Source of the DNA: Leptodactylus fallax
Taxonomy: Eukaryota > Chordata > Amphibia > Anura > Leptodactylidae
Assembly: GCA_947044405.1 (NCBI GenBank)
Contig: CAMRHE010000360.1
Span: forward strand, 950,001 to 1,014,000
Direction of reading: 5' to 3'
Length of the DNA stretch: 64,000 nucleotides
In this document: piece after piece, positions 1 through 13,590 of the stretch
How the letters are laid out: every line of letters starts with the position of its first letter
Position numbering within the stretch: the first letter of the stretch is position 1
Notes under the pieces: generated by a model
What the model was told of the DNA's origin: nothing
What the model saw: the letters and a program-made list of their open reading frames with translations, nothing else
The model's database searches: none
Made by a program: the position numbers and the translations under genes

Positions 1-3000
1 TTATATGTCATGTATGTACAGGACAGCGCCCCCTCCTGTGTACACACATCACATATCACTATAACAGTACATGAGGAGAGGACAGAGGGGTCGCCTGTAC
101 ATCACACACAGGGCAGGTATGTTATATGTCATGTATGTACAGGACAGCGCCCCCTCCTGTGTACACACATTACATATCACTATAATAGTACATGAGGAGA
201 GGACAGAGGAGCCGCCTGTACATTACACACAGGGCAGGTATGTTATATGTCACGTATGTACAGGACAGCGCCCCCTCCTGTGTACACACATCACATATCA
301 CTATAATAGTACATGAGGAGAGGACAGAGGAGCCGCCTGTACATCATACACAGGGCAGGTATGTTATATGTCATGTATGTACAGGACAGCACCCCCTCCT
401 GTGTACACACATTACATATCACTATAATAGTACATGAGGAGAGGACAGAGGAGCCGCCTGTACATCACACACAGGGCAGGTATGTTATATGTCATGTACG
501 TACAGGACAGCACCCCCCTCCTGTGTACACACATCACTATAATAGTACATGAGGAGAGGACAGAGGAGCCGCCTGTACATCATACACAGGGCAGGTATGT
601 TATATGTCATGTATGTACAGGACAGCACCCCCTCCTGTGTACACACATCACATATCACTATAATAGTACATGAGGAGAGGACAGAGGAGCCGCCTGTACA
701 TCACACACAGGGCAGGTATGTTATATGTCACGTATGTACAGGACAGCGCCCCCCTCCTGTGTACACACATCACATATCACTATAATAGTACATGAGGAGA
801 GGACAGAGGAGCCGCCTGTACATCATACACAGGGCAGGTATGTTATATGTCATGTATGTACAGGACAGCGCCCCCTCCTGTGTACACACATCACATATCA
901 CTATAACAGTACATGAGGAGAGGACAGAGGGGTCGCCTGTACATCACACACAGGGCAGGTATGTTATATGTCATGTATGTACAGGACAGCGCCCCCTCCT
1001 GTGTACACACATTACATATCACTATAATAGTACATGAGGAGAGGACAGAGGAGCCGCCTGTACATTACACACAGGGCAGGTATGTTATATGTCACGTATG
1101 TACAGGACAGCGCCCCCTCCTGTGTACACACATTACATATCACTATAATAGTACATGAGGAGAGGACAGAGGAGCCGCCTGTACATCACACACAGGGCAG
1201 GTATGTTATATGTCATGTACGTACAGGACAGCGCCCCCTCCTGTGTACACACACTACATATCACTATAATAGTACATGAGGAGAGGACAGAGGAGCCGCC
1301 TGTACATCACACACAGGGCAGGTATGTTATATGTCACGTATGTACAGGACAGCGCCCCCTCCTGTGTACACACATCACATATCACTATAATAGTACATGA
1401 GGAGAGGACAGAGGGGTCGCCTGTACATCACACACAGGGCAGGTATGTTATATGCCATGTATGTACAGGACAGCACCCCCTCCTGTGTACACACATCACA
1501 TATCACGATAATAGTACATGAGGAGAGAACAGAGGGGTCACCTGTACATCACACACAGGGCAGGTATGTAATATGTCATGTATGTACTGGACAGCACCCC
1601 CTCCTGTGTACACACATCACATATCACTATAATAGTACATGAGGAGAGGACAGAGGGGTCGTCTGTACATCACACACAGGGCAGGTATGTTATATGTCAT
1701 GTACGTACAGGACAGCGCCCCGTCCTGTGTACACACATTACATATCACTATAATAGTACATGAGGAGAGGACAGAGGAGCCGCCTGTACATCACACACAG
1801 GGCAGGTATGTTATATGTCATGTATGTACAGGACAGCCCCCCCCTCCTGTGTACACACATCACATATCACGATAATAGTACATGAGGAGAGGACAGAGGG
1901 GTCGCCTGTACATCACACTCAGGGCAGGTATGTTATATGTCATGTATATACAGGACAGCCCCCCCCTCCTGTGTACACACATCACATATCACTATAATAG
2001 TACATGAGGAGAGGACAGAGGAGCCGCCTGTACATCATACACAGGGCAGGTATGTTATATGTCACGTATGTACAGGACAGCACCCCCTCCTGTGTACACA
2101 CATCACATATCACTATAATAGTACATGAGGAGAGGACAGAGGAGCCGCCTGTGCATCACACACAGGGCAGGTATGTTATATGTCACGTATGTACAGGACA
2201 GCGCCCCCTCCTGTGTACACACATCACATATCACTATAATAGTACATGAGGAGAGGACAGAGGAGCCGCCTGTACATCATACACAGGGCAGGTATGTTAT
2301 ATGTCATGTATGTACAGGACAGCGCCCCCTCCTGTGTACACACATCACATATCACTATAATAGTACATGAGGAGAGGACAGAGGAGCCGCCTGTACATCA
2401 CACACAGGGCAGGTATGTTATATGTCACGTATGTACAGGACAGCGCCCCCTCCTGTGTACACACATAACATATCACTATAATAGTACATGAGGAGAGGAC
2501 AGAGGAGCCGCCTGTACATCATACACAGAGCAGGTATGTTATATGTCATGTATGTACAGGACAGCACCCCCTCCTGTGTACACACATCACTATAATAGTA
2601 CATGAGGAGAGGACAGAGGGGTCGCCTGTACATCACACACAGGGCAGGTATGTTATATGTCACGTATGTACAGGACAGCGCCCCCTCCTGTGTACACACA
2701 TCACATATCACTATAATAGTACATGAGGAGAGGACAGAGGAGCCGCCTGTACATCATACACAGGGCAGGTATGTTATATGTCATGTATGTAAAGAACAGC
2801 GCCCCCTCCTGTGTACACACATCACATATCACTATAATAGTACATGAGGAGAGGACAGAGGAGCCGCCTGTACATCACACACAGGGCAGGTATGTTATAT
2901 GTCACGTATGTACAGGACAGCACCCCCTCCTGTGTACACACATCACATATCACTATAATAGTACATGAGGAGAGGACAGAGGAGCCGCCTGTACATCACA

Positions 3001-6000
3001 CACAGGGCAGGTATGTTATATGTCACGTATGTACAGGACAGCGCCCCCTCCTGTGTACACACATCACATATCACTATAATAGTACATGAGGAGAGGACAG
3101 AGGAGCCGCCTGTACATCATACACAGGGCAGGTATGTTATATGTCATGTATGTACAGGACAGCGCCCCCTCCTGTGTACACACATCACATATCACTATAA
3201 TAGTACATGAGGAGAGGACAGAGGAGCCGCCTGTACATCACACACAGGGCAGGTATGTTATATGTCACGTATGTACAGGACAGCGCCCCCTCCTGTGTAC
3301 ACACATCACTATAATAGTACATGAGGAGAGGACAGAGGGGTCGCCTGTACATCACACACAGGGCAGGTATGTTATATGTCACGTATGTACAGGACAGCGC
3401 CCCCTCCTGTGTACACACATCTCATATCACTATAATAGTACATGAGGAGAGGACAGAGGAGCCGCCTGTACATCATACACAGGGCAGGTATGTTATATGT
3501 CATGTATGTACAGGACAGCGCCCCCCTCCTGTGTACACACATCACATATCACTATAATAGTACATGAGGAGAGGACAGAGGAGCCGCCTGTACATCACAC
3601 ACAGGGCAGGTATATTATATGTCATGTATGTACAGGACAGCACCCCCCTCCTGTGTACACACATCACTATAATAGTACATGAGGAGAGGACAGAGGAGCC
3701 GCCTGTACATCACACACAGGGCAGGTATGTTATATGTCACGTATGTACAGGACAGCACCCCCTCCTGTGTACACACATCACATATCACTATAATAGTACA
3801 TGAGGAGAGGACAGAGGAGCCGCCTGTACATCATACACAGGGCAGGTATGTTATATGTCATGTATGTACAGGACAGCGCCCCCTCCTGTGTACACACATC
3901 ACATATCACTATAATAGTACATGAGGAGAGGACAGAGGAGCCGCCTGTACATCATACACAGAGCAGGTATGTTATATGTCATGTATGTACAGGACAGCAC
4001 CCCCCTCCTGTGTACACACATCACTATAATAGTACATGAGGAGAGGACAGAGGGGTCGCCTGTACATCACACACAGGGCAGGTATGTTATATGTCACGTA
4101 TGTACAGGACAGCGCCCCCTCCTGTGTACACACATCACATATCACTATAATAGTACATGAGGAGAGGACAGAGGAGCCGCCTGTACATCACACACAGGGC
4201 AGGTATGTTATATGTCACGTATGTACAGGACAGCACCCCCTCCTGTGTACACACATCACATATCACTATAATAGTACATGAGGAGAGGACAGAGGAGCCG
4301 CCTGTACATCACACACAGGGCAGGTATGTTATATGTCACGTATGCACAGGACAGCGCCCCCTCCTGTGTACACACATCACATATCACTATAATAGTACAT
4401 GAGGAGAGGACAGAGGAGCCGCCTGTACATCATACACAGGGCAGGTATGTTATATGTCACGTATGTACAGGACAGCGCCCCCCTCCTGTGTACACACATC
4501 ACTATAATAGTACATGAGGAGAGGACAGAGGAGCCGCCTGTACATCACACACAGGGCAGGTATGTTATATGTCACGTATGTACAGGACAGCGCCCCCTCC
4601 TGTGTACACACATCACATATCACTATAATAGTACATGAGGAGAGGACAGAGGAGCCGCCTGTACATCATACACAGAGCAGGTATGTTATATGTCATGTAT
4701 GTACAGGACAGCACCCCCTCCTGTGTACACACATTACTATAATAGTACATGAGGAGAGGACAGAGGGGTCGCCTGTACATCACACACAGGGCAGGTATGT
4801 TATATGTCACGTATGTACAGGACAGCGCCCCCTCCTGTGTACACACATCACATATCACTATAATAGTACATGAGGAGAGGACAGAGGAGCCGCCTGTACA
4901 TCACACACAGGGCAGGTATGTTATATGTCACGTATGTACAGGACAGCACCCCCTCCTGTGTACACACATCACATATCACTATAATAGTACATGAGGAGAG
5001 GACAGAGGAGCCGCCTGTACATCATACACAGGGCAGGTATGTTATATGTCATGTATGTACAGGACAGCGCCCCCTCCTGTGTACACACACTACATATCAC
5101 TATAATAGTACATGAGGAGAGGACAGAGGAGCCGCCTGTACATCATACACAGGGCAGGTATGTTATATGTCACGTATGTACAGGACAGTGCCCCCTCCTG
5201 TGTACACACATCACTATAATAGTACATGAGGAGAGGACAGAGGAGCCGCCTGTACATCACACACAGGGCAGGTATGTTATATGTCACGTATGTACAGGAC
5301 AGCGCCCCCTCCTGTGTACACACATCACTATAATAGTACATGAGGAGAGGACAGAAGAGCCGCCTGTACATCACACACAGGGCAGGTATGTTATATGTCA
5401 CGTATGTATAGGACAGCGCCCCCTCCTGTGTACACACATCACTATAATAGTACATGAGGAGAGGACAGAGGAGCCGCCTGTACATCACACACAGGGCAGG
5501 TATGTTATATGTCACGTATGTACAGGACAGCACCCCCTCCTGTGTACACACATTACATATCACTATAATAGTACATGAGGAGAGGACAGAGGAGCCGCCT
5601 GTACATCACACACAGGGCAGGTATGTTATATGTCACGTATGTACAGGACAGCGCCCCCTCCTGTGTACACACATCACATATCACTATAATAGTACATGAG
5701 GAGAGGACAGAGGAGCCGCCTGTACATCACACACAGGGCAGGTATGTTATATGTCACGTATGTACAGGACAGCACCCCCTCCTGTGTACACACATCACAT
5801 ATCACTATAATAGTACATGAGGAGAGGACAGAGGAGCCGCCTGTACATCATACACAGGGCAGGTATGTTATATGTCATGTATGTACAGGACAGCGCCCCC
5901 TCCTATGTACACACACTACATATCACTATAATAGTACATGAGGAGAGGACAGAGGAGCCGCCTGTACATCACACACAGGGCAGGTATGTTATATGTCATG

Positions 6001-9000
6001 TATGTACAGGACAGCGCCCCTTCCTGTGTACACACATCACATATCACTATAATAGTACATGAGGAGAGGACAGAGGAGCCGCCTGTACATCACACACAGG
6101 GCAGGTATGTTATATGTCATGTATGTACAGGACAGCGCCCCCTCCTGTGTACACACACTACATATCACTATAATAGTACATGAGGAGAGGACAGAGGAGC
6201 CGCCTGTACATCATACACAGGGCAGGTATGTTATATGTCACGTATGTACAGGACAGTGCCCCCTCCTGTGTACACACATCACATATCACTATAATAGTAC
6301 ATGAGGAGAGGACAGAGGAGCCGCCTGTACATCATACACAGGGCAGGTATGTTATATGTCACGTATGTACAGGACAGTGCCCCCTCCTGTGTACACACAT
6401 CACTATAATAGTACATGAGGAGAGGACAGAGGAGCCGCCTGTACATCATACACAGAGCAGGTATGTTATATGTCACGTATGTACAGGACAGCGCCCCCTC
6501 CTGTGTACACACATCACATATCACTATAATAGTACATGAGGAGAGGACAGAGGAGCCGCCTGTACATCATACACAGGGCAGGTATGTTATATGTCATGTA
6601 TGTACAGGACAGCGCCCCCTCCTATGTACACACATCACATATCACTATAATAGTACATGAGGAGAGGACAGAGGAGCCGCCTGTACATTACACACAGGGC
6701 AGGTATGTTATATGTCACGTATGTACAGGACAGCGCCCCCTCCTGTGTACACACACTACATATCACTATAATAGTACATGAGGAGAGGACAGAGGAGCCG
6801 CCTGTACATCATACGCAGGGCAGGTATGTTATATGTCATGTATGTACAGGACAGCGCCCCCTCATGTGTACACACATCACATATCACTATAATAGTACAT
6901 GAGGAGAGGACAGAGGAGCCGCCTGTACATCACACACAGGGCAGGTATGTTATATGTCACGTATGTACAGGACAGTGCCCCCTCCTGTGTACACACATCA
7001 CATATCACTATAATAGTACATGAGGAGAGGACAGAGGAGCCGCCTGTACATCACACACAGGGCAGGTATGTTATATGTCATGTATGTACAGGACAGCACC
7101 CCCCTCCTGTGTACACACATCACTATAATAGTACATGAGGAGAGGACAGAGGGGTCGCCTGTACATCACACACAGGGCAGGTATGTTATATGTCACGTAT
7201 GTACAGGACAGCGCCCCCTCCTGTGTACACACATCACATATCACTATAATAGTACATGAGGAGAGGACAGAGGAGCCGCCTGTACATCACACACAGGGCA
7301 GGTATGTTATATGTCACGTATGTACAGGACAGCGCCCCCTCCTGTGTACACACATCACATATCACTATAATAGTACATGAGGAGAGGACAGAGGAGCCGC
7401 CTGTACATCATACACAGGGCAGGTATGTTATATGTCATGTATGTACAGGACAGCGCCCCCCTCCTATGTACACACACTACATATCACTATAATAGTACAT
7501 GAGGAGAGGACAGAGGAGCCGCCTGTACATCACACACAGGGCAGGTATGTTATATGTCACGTATGCACAGGACAGCGCCCCCTCCTGTGTACACACATCA
7601 CATATCACTATAATAGTACATGAGGAGAGGACAGAGGAGCCGCCTGTACATCATACGCAGGGCAGGTATGTTATATGTCATGTATGTACAGGACAGCGCC
7701 CCCTCCTGTGTACACACATCACTATAATAGTACATGAGGAGAGGACAGAGGAGCCGCCTCTACATCACACACAGGGCAGGTATGTTATATGTCATGTATG
7801 TACAGGACAGCGCCCCCTCCTGTGTACACACATCACATATCACTATAATAGTACATGAGGAGAGGACAGAGGAGCCGCCTGTACATCACACACAGGGCAG
7901 GTATGTTATATGTCATGTATGTACAGGACAGCGCCCCCTCCTGTGTACACACACTACATATCACTATAATAGTACATGAGGAGAGGACAGAGGAGCCGCC
8001 TGTACATCATACACAGGGCAGGTATGTTATATGTCACGTATGTACAGGACAGTGCCCCCTCCTGTGTACACACATCACATATCACTATAATAGTACATGA
8101 GGAGAGGACAGAGGAGCCGCCTGTACATCATACACAGGGCAGGTATGTTATATGTCACGTATGTACAGGACAGTGCCCCCTCCTGTGTACACACATCACT
8201 ATAATAGTACATGAGGAGAGGACAGAGGAGCCGCCTGTACATCATACACAGAGCAGGTATGTTATATGTCACGTATGTACAGGACAGCGCCCCCTCCTGT
8301 GTACACACATCACATATCACTATAATAGTACATGAGGAGAGGACAGAGGAGCCGCCTGTACATCATACACAGGGCAGGTATGTTATATGTCATGTATGTA
8401 CAGGACAGCGCCCCCTCCTGTGTACACACATCACATATCACTATAATAGTACATGAGGAGAGGACAGAGGAGCCGCCTGTACATCACACACAGGGCAGGT
8501 ATGTTATATGTCACGTATGTACAGGACAGCGCCCCCTCCTGTGTACACACACTACATATCACTATAATAGTACATGAGGAGAGGACAGAGGAGCCGCCTG
8601 TACATCATACGCAGGGCAGGTATGTTATATGTCATGTATGTACAGGACAGCGCCCCCTCATGTGTACACACATCACATATCACTATAATAGTACATGAGG
8701 AGAGGACAGAGGAGCCGCCTGTACATCACACACAGGGCAGGTATGTTATATGTCACGTATGTACAGGACAGTGCCCCCCTCCTGTGTACACACATCACAT
8801 ATCACTATAATAGTACATGAGGAGAGGACAGAGGAGCCGCCTGTACATCACACACAGGGCAGGTATGTTATATGTCATGTATGTACAGGACAGCACCCCC
8901 TCCTGTGTACACACATCACTATAATAGTACATGAGGAGAGGACAGAGGGGTCGCCTGTACATCACACACAGGGCAGGTATGTTATATGTCACGTATGTAC

Positions 9001-12000
9001 AGGACAGCGCCCCCTCCTGTGTACACACATCACATATCACTATAATAGTACATGAGGAGAGGACAGAGGAGCCGCCTGTACATCACACACAGGGCAGGTA
9101 TGTTATATGTCACGTATGTACAGGACAGCGCCCCCTCCTGTGTACACACAACAACATATCACTATAATAGTACATGAGGAGAGGACAGAGGAGCCGCCTG
9201 TACATCATACACAGGGCAGGTATGTTATATGTCATGTATGTACAGGACAGCGCCCCCTCCTATGTACACACACTACATATCACTATAATAGTACATGAGG
9301 AGAGGACAGAGGAGCCGCCTGTACATCACACACAGGGCAGGTATGTTATATGTCACGTATGCACAGGACAGCGCCCCCTCCTGTGTACACACATCACATA
9401 TCACTATAATAGTACATGAGGAGAGGACAGAGGAGCCGCCTGTACATCATACGCAGGGCAGGTATGTTATATGTCATGTATGTACAGGACAGCGCCCCCT
9501 CCTGTGTACACACATCACTATAATAGTACATGAGGAGAGGACAGAGGAGCCGCCTGTACATCACACACAGGGCAGGTATGTTATATGTCACGTATGCACA
9601 GGACAGCGCCCCCTCCTGTGTACACACATCACATATCACTATAATAGTACATGAGGAGAGGACAGAGGAGCCGCCTGTACATCATACGCAGGGCAGGTAT
9701 GTTATATGTCATGTATGTACAGGACAGCGCCCCCTCCTGTGTACACACATCACTATAATAGTACATGAGGAGAGGACAGAGGAGCCGCCTGTACATCACA
9801 CACAGGGCAGGTATGTTATATGTCACGTATGCACAGGACAGCGCCCCCTCCTGTGTACACACATCACATATCACTATAATAGTACATGAGGAGAGGACAG
9901 AGGAGCCGCCTGTACATCATACGCAGGGCAGGTATGTTATATGTCATGTATGTACAGGACAGCGCCCCCTCATGTGTACACACATCACATATCACTATAA
10001 TAGTACATGAGGAGAGGACAGAGGAGCCGCCTGTACATCACACACAGGGCAGGTATGTTATATGTCACGTATGTACAGGACAGTGCCCCCTCCTGTGTAC
10101 ACACATCACATATCACTATAATAGTACATGAGGAGAGGACAGAGGAGCCGCCTGTACATCACACACAGGGCAGGTATGTTATATGTCATGTATGTACAGG
10201 ACAGCACCCCCTCCTGTGTACACACATCACTATAATAGTACATGAGGAGAGGACAGAGGGGTCGCCTGTACATCACACACAGGGCAGGTATGTTATATGT
10301 CACGTATGTACAGGACAGCGCCCCCTCCTGTGTACACACATCACATATCACTATAATAGTACATGAGGAGAGGACAGAGGAGCCGCCTGTACATCACACA
10401 CAGGGCAGGTATGTTATATGTCACGTATGTACAGGACAGCGCCCCCCTCCTGTGTACACACATCACATATCACTATAATAGTACATGAGGAGAGGACAGA
10501 GGAGCCGCCTGTACATCATACACAGGGCAGGTATGTTATATGTCATGTATGTACAGGACAGCACCCCCCTCCTGTGTACACACATCACTATAATAGTACA
10601 TGAGGAGAGGACAGAGGGGTCGCCTGTACATCACACACAGGGCAGGTATGTTATATGTCACGTATGTACAGGACAGCGCCCCCTCCTGTGTACACACATC
10701 ACATATCACTATAATAGTACATGAGGAGAGGACAGAGGAGCCGCCTGTACATCACACACAGGGCAGGTATGTTATATGTCACGTATGTACAGGACAGCGC
10801 CCCCCTCCTGTGTACACACAACAACATATCACTATAATAGTACATGAGGAGAGGACAGAGGAGCCGCCTGTACATCATACACAGGGCAGGTATGTTATAT
10901 GTCATGTATGTACAGGACAGCGCCCCCTCCTATGTACACACACTACATATCACTATAATAGTACATGAGGAGAGGACAGAGGAGCCGCCTGTACATCACA
11001 CACAGGGCAGGTATGTTATATGTCACGTATGCACAGGACAGCGCCCCCTCCTGTGTACACACATCACATATCACTATAATAGTACATGAGGAGAGGACAG
11101 AGGAGCCGCCTGTACATCATACGCAGGGCAGGTATGTTATATGTCATGTATGTACAGGACAGCGCCCCCTCCTGTGTACACACATCACTATAATAGTACA
11201 TGAGGAGAGGACAGAGGAGCCGCCTGTACATCACACACAGGGCAGGTATGTTATATGTCACGTATGCACAGGACAGCGCCCCCTCCTGTGTACACACATC
11301 ACATATCACTATAATAGTACATGAGGAGAGGACAGAGGAGCCGCCTGTACATCATACGCAGGGCAGGTATGTTATATGTCATGTATGTACAGGACAGCGC
11401 CCCCTCCTGTGTACACACATCACTATAATAGTACATGAGGAGAGGACAGAGGAGCCGCCTGTACATCACACACAGGGCAGGTATGTTATATGTCACGTAT
11501 GCACAGGACAGCGCCCCCTCCGTGTGTACACACATCACATATCACTATAATAGTACATGAGGAGAGGACAGAGGAGCCGCCTGTACATCATACGCAGGGC
11601 AGGTATGTTATATGTCATGTATGTACAGGACAGCGCCCCCTCCTGTGTACACACATCACTATAATAGTACATGAGGAGAGGACAGAGGAGCCGCCTGTAC
11701 ATCACACACAGGGCAGGTATGTTATATGTCACGTATGCACAGGACAGCGCCCCCTCCTGTGTACACACATCACACATCACTATAATAGTACATGAGGAGA
11801 GGACAGAGGAGCCGCCTGTACATCATACGCAGGGCAGGTATGTTATATGTCATGTATGTACAGGACAGCGCCCCCTCCTGTGTACACACATCACTATAAT
11901 AGTACATGAGGAGAGGACAGAGGAGCCGCCTGTACATCATACACAGGGCAGGTATGTTATATGTCACGTATGCACAGGACAGCGCCCCCTCCTGTGTACA

Positions 12001-12362
12001 CACATCACACATCACTATAATAGTACATGAGGAGAGGACAGAGGAGCCGCCTGTACATCATACGCAGGGCAGGTATGTTATATGTCATGTATGTACAGGA
12101 CAGCGCCCCCTCCTGTGTACACACATCACTATAATAGTACATGAGGAGAGGACAGAGGAGCCGCCTGTACATCATACACAGGGCAGGTATGTTATATGTC
12201 ACGTATGCACAGGACAGCGCCCCCTCCTGTGTACACACATCACACATCACTATAATAGTACATGAGGAGAGGACAGAGGAGCCGCCTGTACATCATACGC
12301 AGGGCAGGTATGTTATATGTCATGTATGTACAGGACAGCGCCCCCTCCTGTGTACACACACA
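1..12362. repeat. Minisatellite array, 121/114-bp units, about 100 copies
   Basis: A single uninterrupted tandem array runs from the window edge to about 12,362. The common unit is 121 bp (for example, unit starts at 71, 192, 313, 434). A second form is 7 bp shorter (114 bp) because it lacks the ACATATC that follows CACACATC. Either form can carry one extra C in the CCCCCTCC run. At about 119 bp per unit this gives roughly 104 copies. Each unit contains GCGCCCCCTCCTGTGTAC or the variant with GCACCCCC. Neighbouring copies differ by a few substitutions only. Because 121 is not a multiple of three, the open frames in it rotate from unit to unit, and I do not regard any as a gene. On the minus strand the array would lie in the first intron of the gene whose exon 1 starts at 12,375. 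The left end is outside the window. Confidence 0.97.
9295..12362. repeat. Higher-order 235-bp dimers within the minisatellite
   Basis: In the right part of the array, 121-bp and 114-bp units alternate as a fixed 235-bp dimer. Dimers start near 9295, 9530 and 9765, and again near 10965, 11200, 11435, 11671, 11906 and 12141. They are marked by ATACGCAGGG in one half and TATGCACAGG in the other. The last three dimers also share CACACATCAC in place of CACATATCAC, so they are the most alike. This shows recent dimer amplification at the end of the array nearest the promoter. Confidence 0.9.
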
Positions 12363-12374
12363 TTGCATACATAC

Positions 12375-12480
12375 CCCGGCCTGAGGCTGCGCTCCCAGTG
12401 ACTGCAGGACCTGTAATGACGTCAGCGCCATGTGACCAGTCATGTGAGGGGGCGGGGCTCGGTAGTGAGTGGTTGTGAGG
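12375..12480 (-). promoter_or_regulatory. Promoter and non-coding exon 1 of a third zinc-finger paralogue
   Basis: Read on the minus strand, this stretch has a GC box (GCCCCGCCCC), a full CRE palindrome (TGACGTCA at about 12,418-12,425) and GGTCCTGCAGTC, and it ends in a good splice donor, CCGGG/GTATGTATG at 12,374-12,375. The same order and orientation occur at 41,473-41,640 and 63,386-63,500, where zinc-finger genes A and B follow on the minus strand. I infer a paralogous gene whose coding exons lie left of the window. No transcription start can be fixed from sequence alone. Confidence 0.6.
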
Positions 12481-12539
12481 GGAGGTTTGTGGCTGACAGG
12501 ACTGTCTATGTATAGACAGCAGTGATTTACCATTGGGGG

Positions 12540-13065
12540 TCTGGGCATATGCTGGGACTTGTAGTGCTCTCCTCTCTGTGGTGTCCCATAATAACAGCTT
12601 AGACATGCTGGGACTTGTAGTGCTCTCCTCTCTGTGGTGTCCCATAATAACAGCTTAGACATGCTGGGACTTGTAGTGCTCTCCTCTCTGTGGTGTCCCA
12701 TAATAACAGCTTAGACATGCTGGCACTTGTAGTGCTCTCGTCCCTGTGGTATCCCATGATAACAGCCTAGACATGCTGGGACTTGTAGTGCTCTCCTCCC
12801 TGTGATATCCCATAATAACAGCTCCCCCTAGACATGCTGGGACTTGTAGTGCTCTCCTCTCTGTGGTGTCCCAAACACAACACGCACACCCCCCACCCAA
12901 CCCACCCCCCCCCCCCCAACCCCACGAGCTCCCCCGGATCCCAACAGCCAGCGCTGGGCTGGTGCCCCCCGGTTCCCATAATAAGGCTAGACATGCTGGG
13001 ACTTGTAGTGCTCTCCTCCCTGTGGTGTCCCATAATAACAGCTTAGACATGCTGGGACTGTTTTC
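12540..13065 (-). repeat. 57-bp tandem repeat with ZNF143/Staf-like motifs
   Basis: About eight units of roughly 57 bp are present. Each contains, on the minus strand, ACTACAAGTCCCAGCATG followed by a segment with CACCACAGAGAGGAGAGC. Motif copies begin near 12,548, 12,603, 12,660, 12,717, 12,772, 12,833, 12,990 and 13,047 (the last is cut short). A C-rich insert of about 100 bp (12,873-12,976) separates two of them. The repeat lies directly upstream of the promoter module at 12,375-12,480. Similar single motifs lie upstream of gene A's promoter (near 41,708) and elsewhere (27,738; 27,868; 54,590; 54,668). Confidence 0.85.
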
Positions 13066-13590
13066 CTACTGACATGTGTCACTTTATATGGCAATAACTT
13101 TGAGACGTTATAACTTTCACAAATGATTTTGAGATTGTTTTTTCGTGACACTTTGTACTTCATGTTCGTAGTAAACACTGATCAATATTTTTTGCATTTA
13201 TCAAAAAAATAGGAAATTTGGAAAAATTTACAATTTTCAAAATGTGAAATGCTCTGCTTATCAGCCAGATGGTCATACCGCCAAGTACATGAATACATAT
13301 TATCTACCATATGTATGACAGAGAGCCCGTCCACTAATACAGCAGTTACCTGCAGATCCTCTAGGACTAGAATACGACCATCAGATTTCCACCATTTTTA
13401 TACTGAAACTTCCATGAAGGACTTTTCTCTCCACCAATTTTCATTGGTTTCCGCAGCAGAGTCTCCATCGGAGATGTGAACTTTGCCTGAACTGTCATTT
13501 TTTTCCAAATTTGCAAGAAAATTTCCCAAACCCATTGATAGGGTCCACTTCAGTTCTGAAGGCGATTATAAAGACCTATATATTAGAAAC
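13066..13590. other. AT-rich intergenic sequence, no gene seen
   Basis: AT-rich sequence with poly-T and poly-A runs and no long open frame. I do not recognise a transposon end or a gene here. Confidence 0.5.

Noticed and set aside
1..12362. CRISPR array
   Set aside because: There are no short repeats with unique spacers. The whole 121-bp unit is repeated, and the surrounding DNA is vertebrate.
10..12401. More than a hundred small open frames of about 60-195 residues in the array, such as repeats of VHEERTEEPPVHHTQG
   Set aside because: They follow the 121-bp unit, rotate through frames, appear on both strands and have no family similarity or start context.
12240..13050. Minus-strand frames of 110-153 residues across the 57-bp repeats
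   Set aside because: They are repeat-driven (GHHREESTTSPSMS units) and lie over a promoter-like region, with no known domain.
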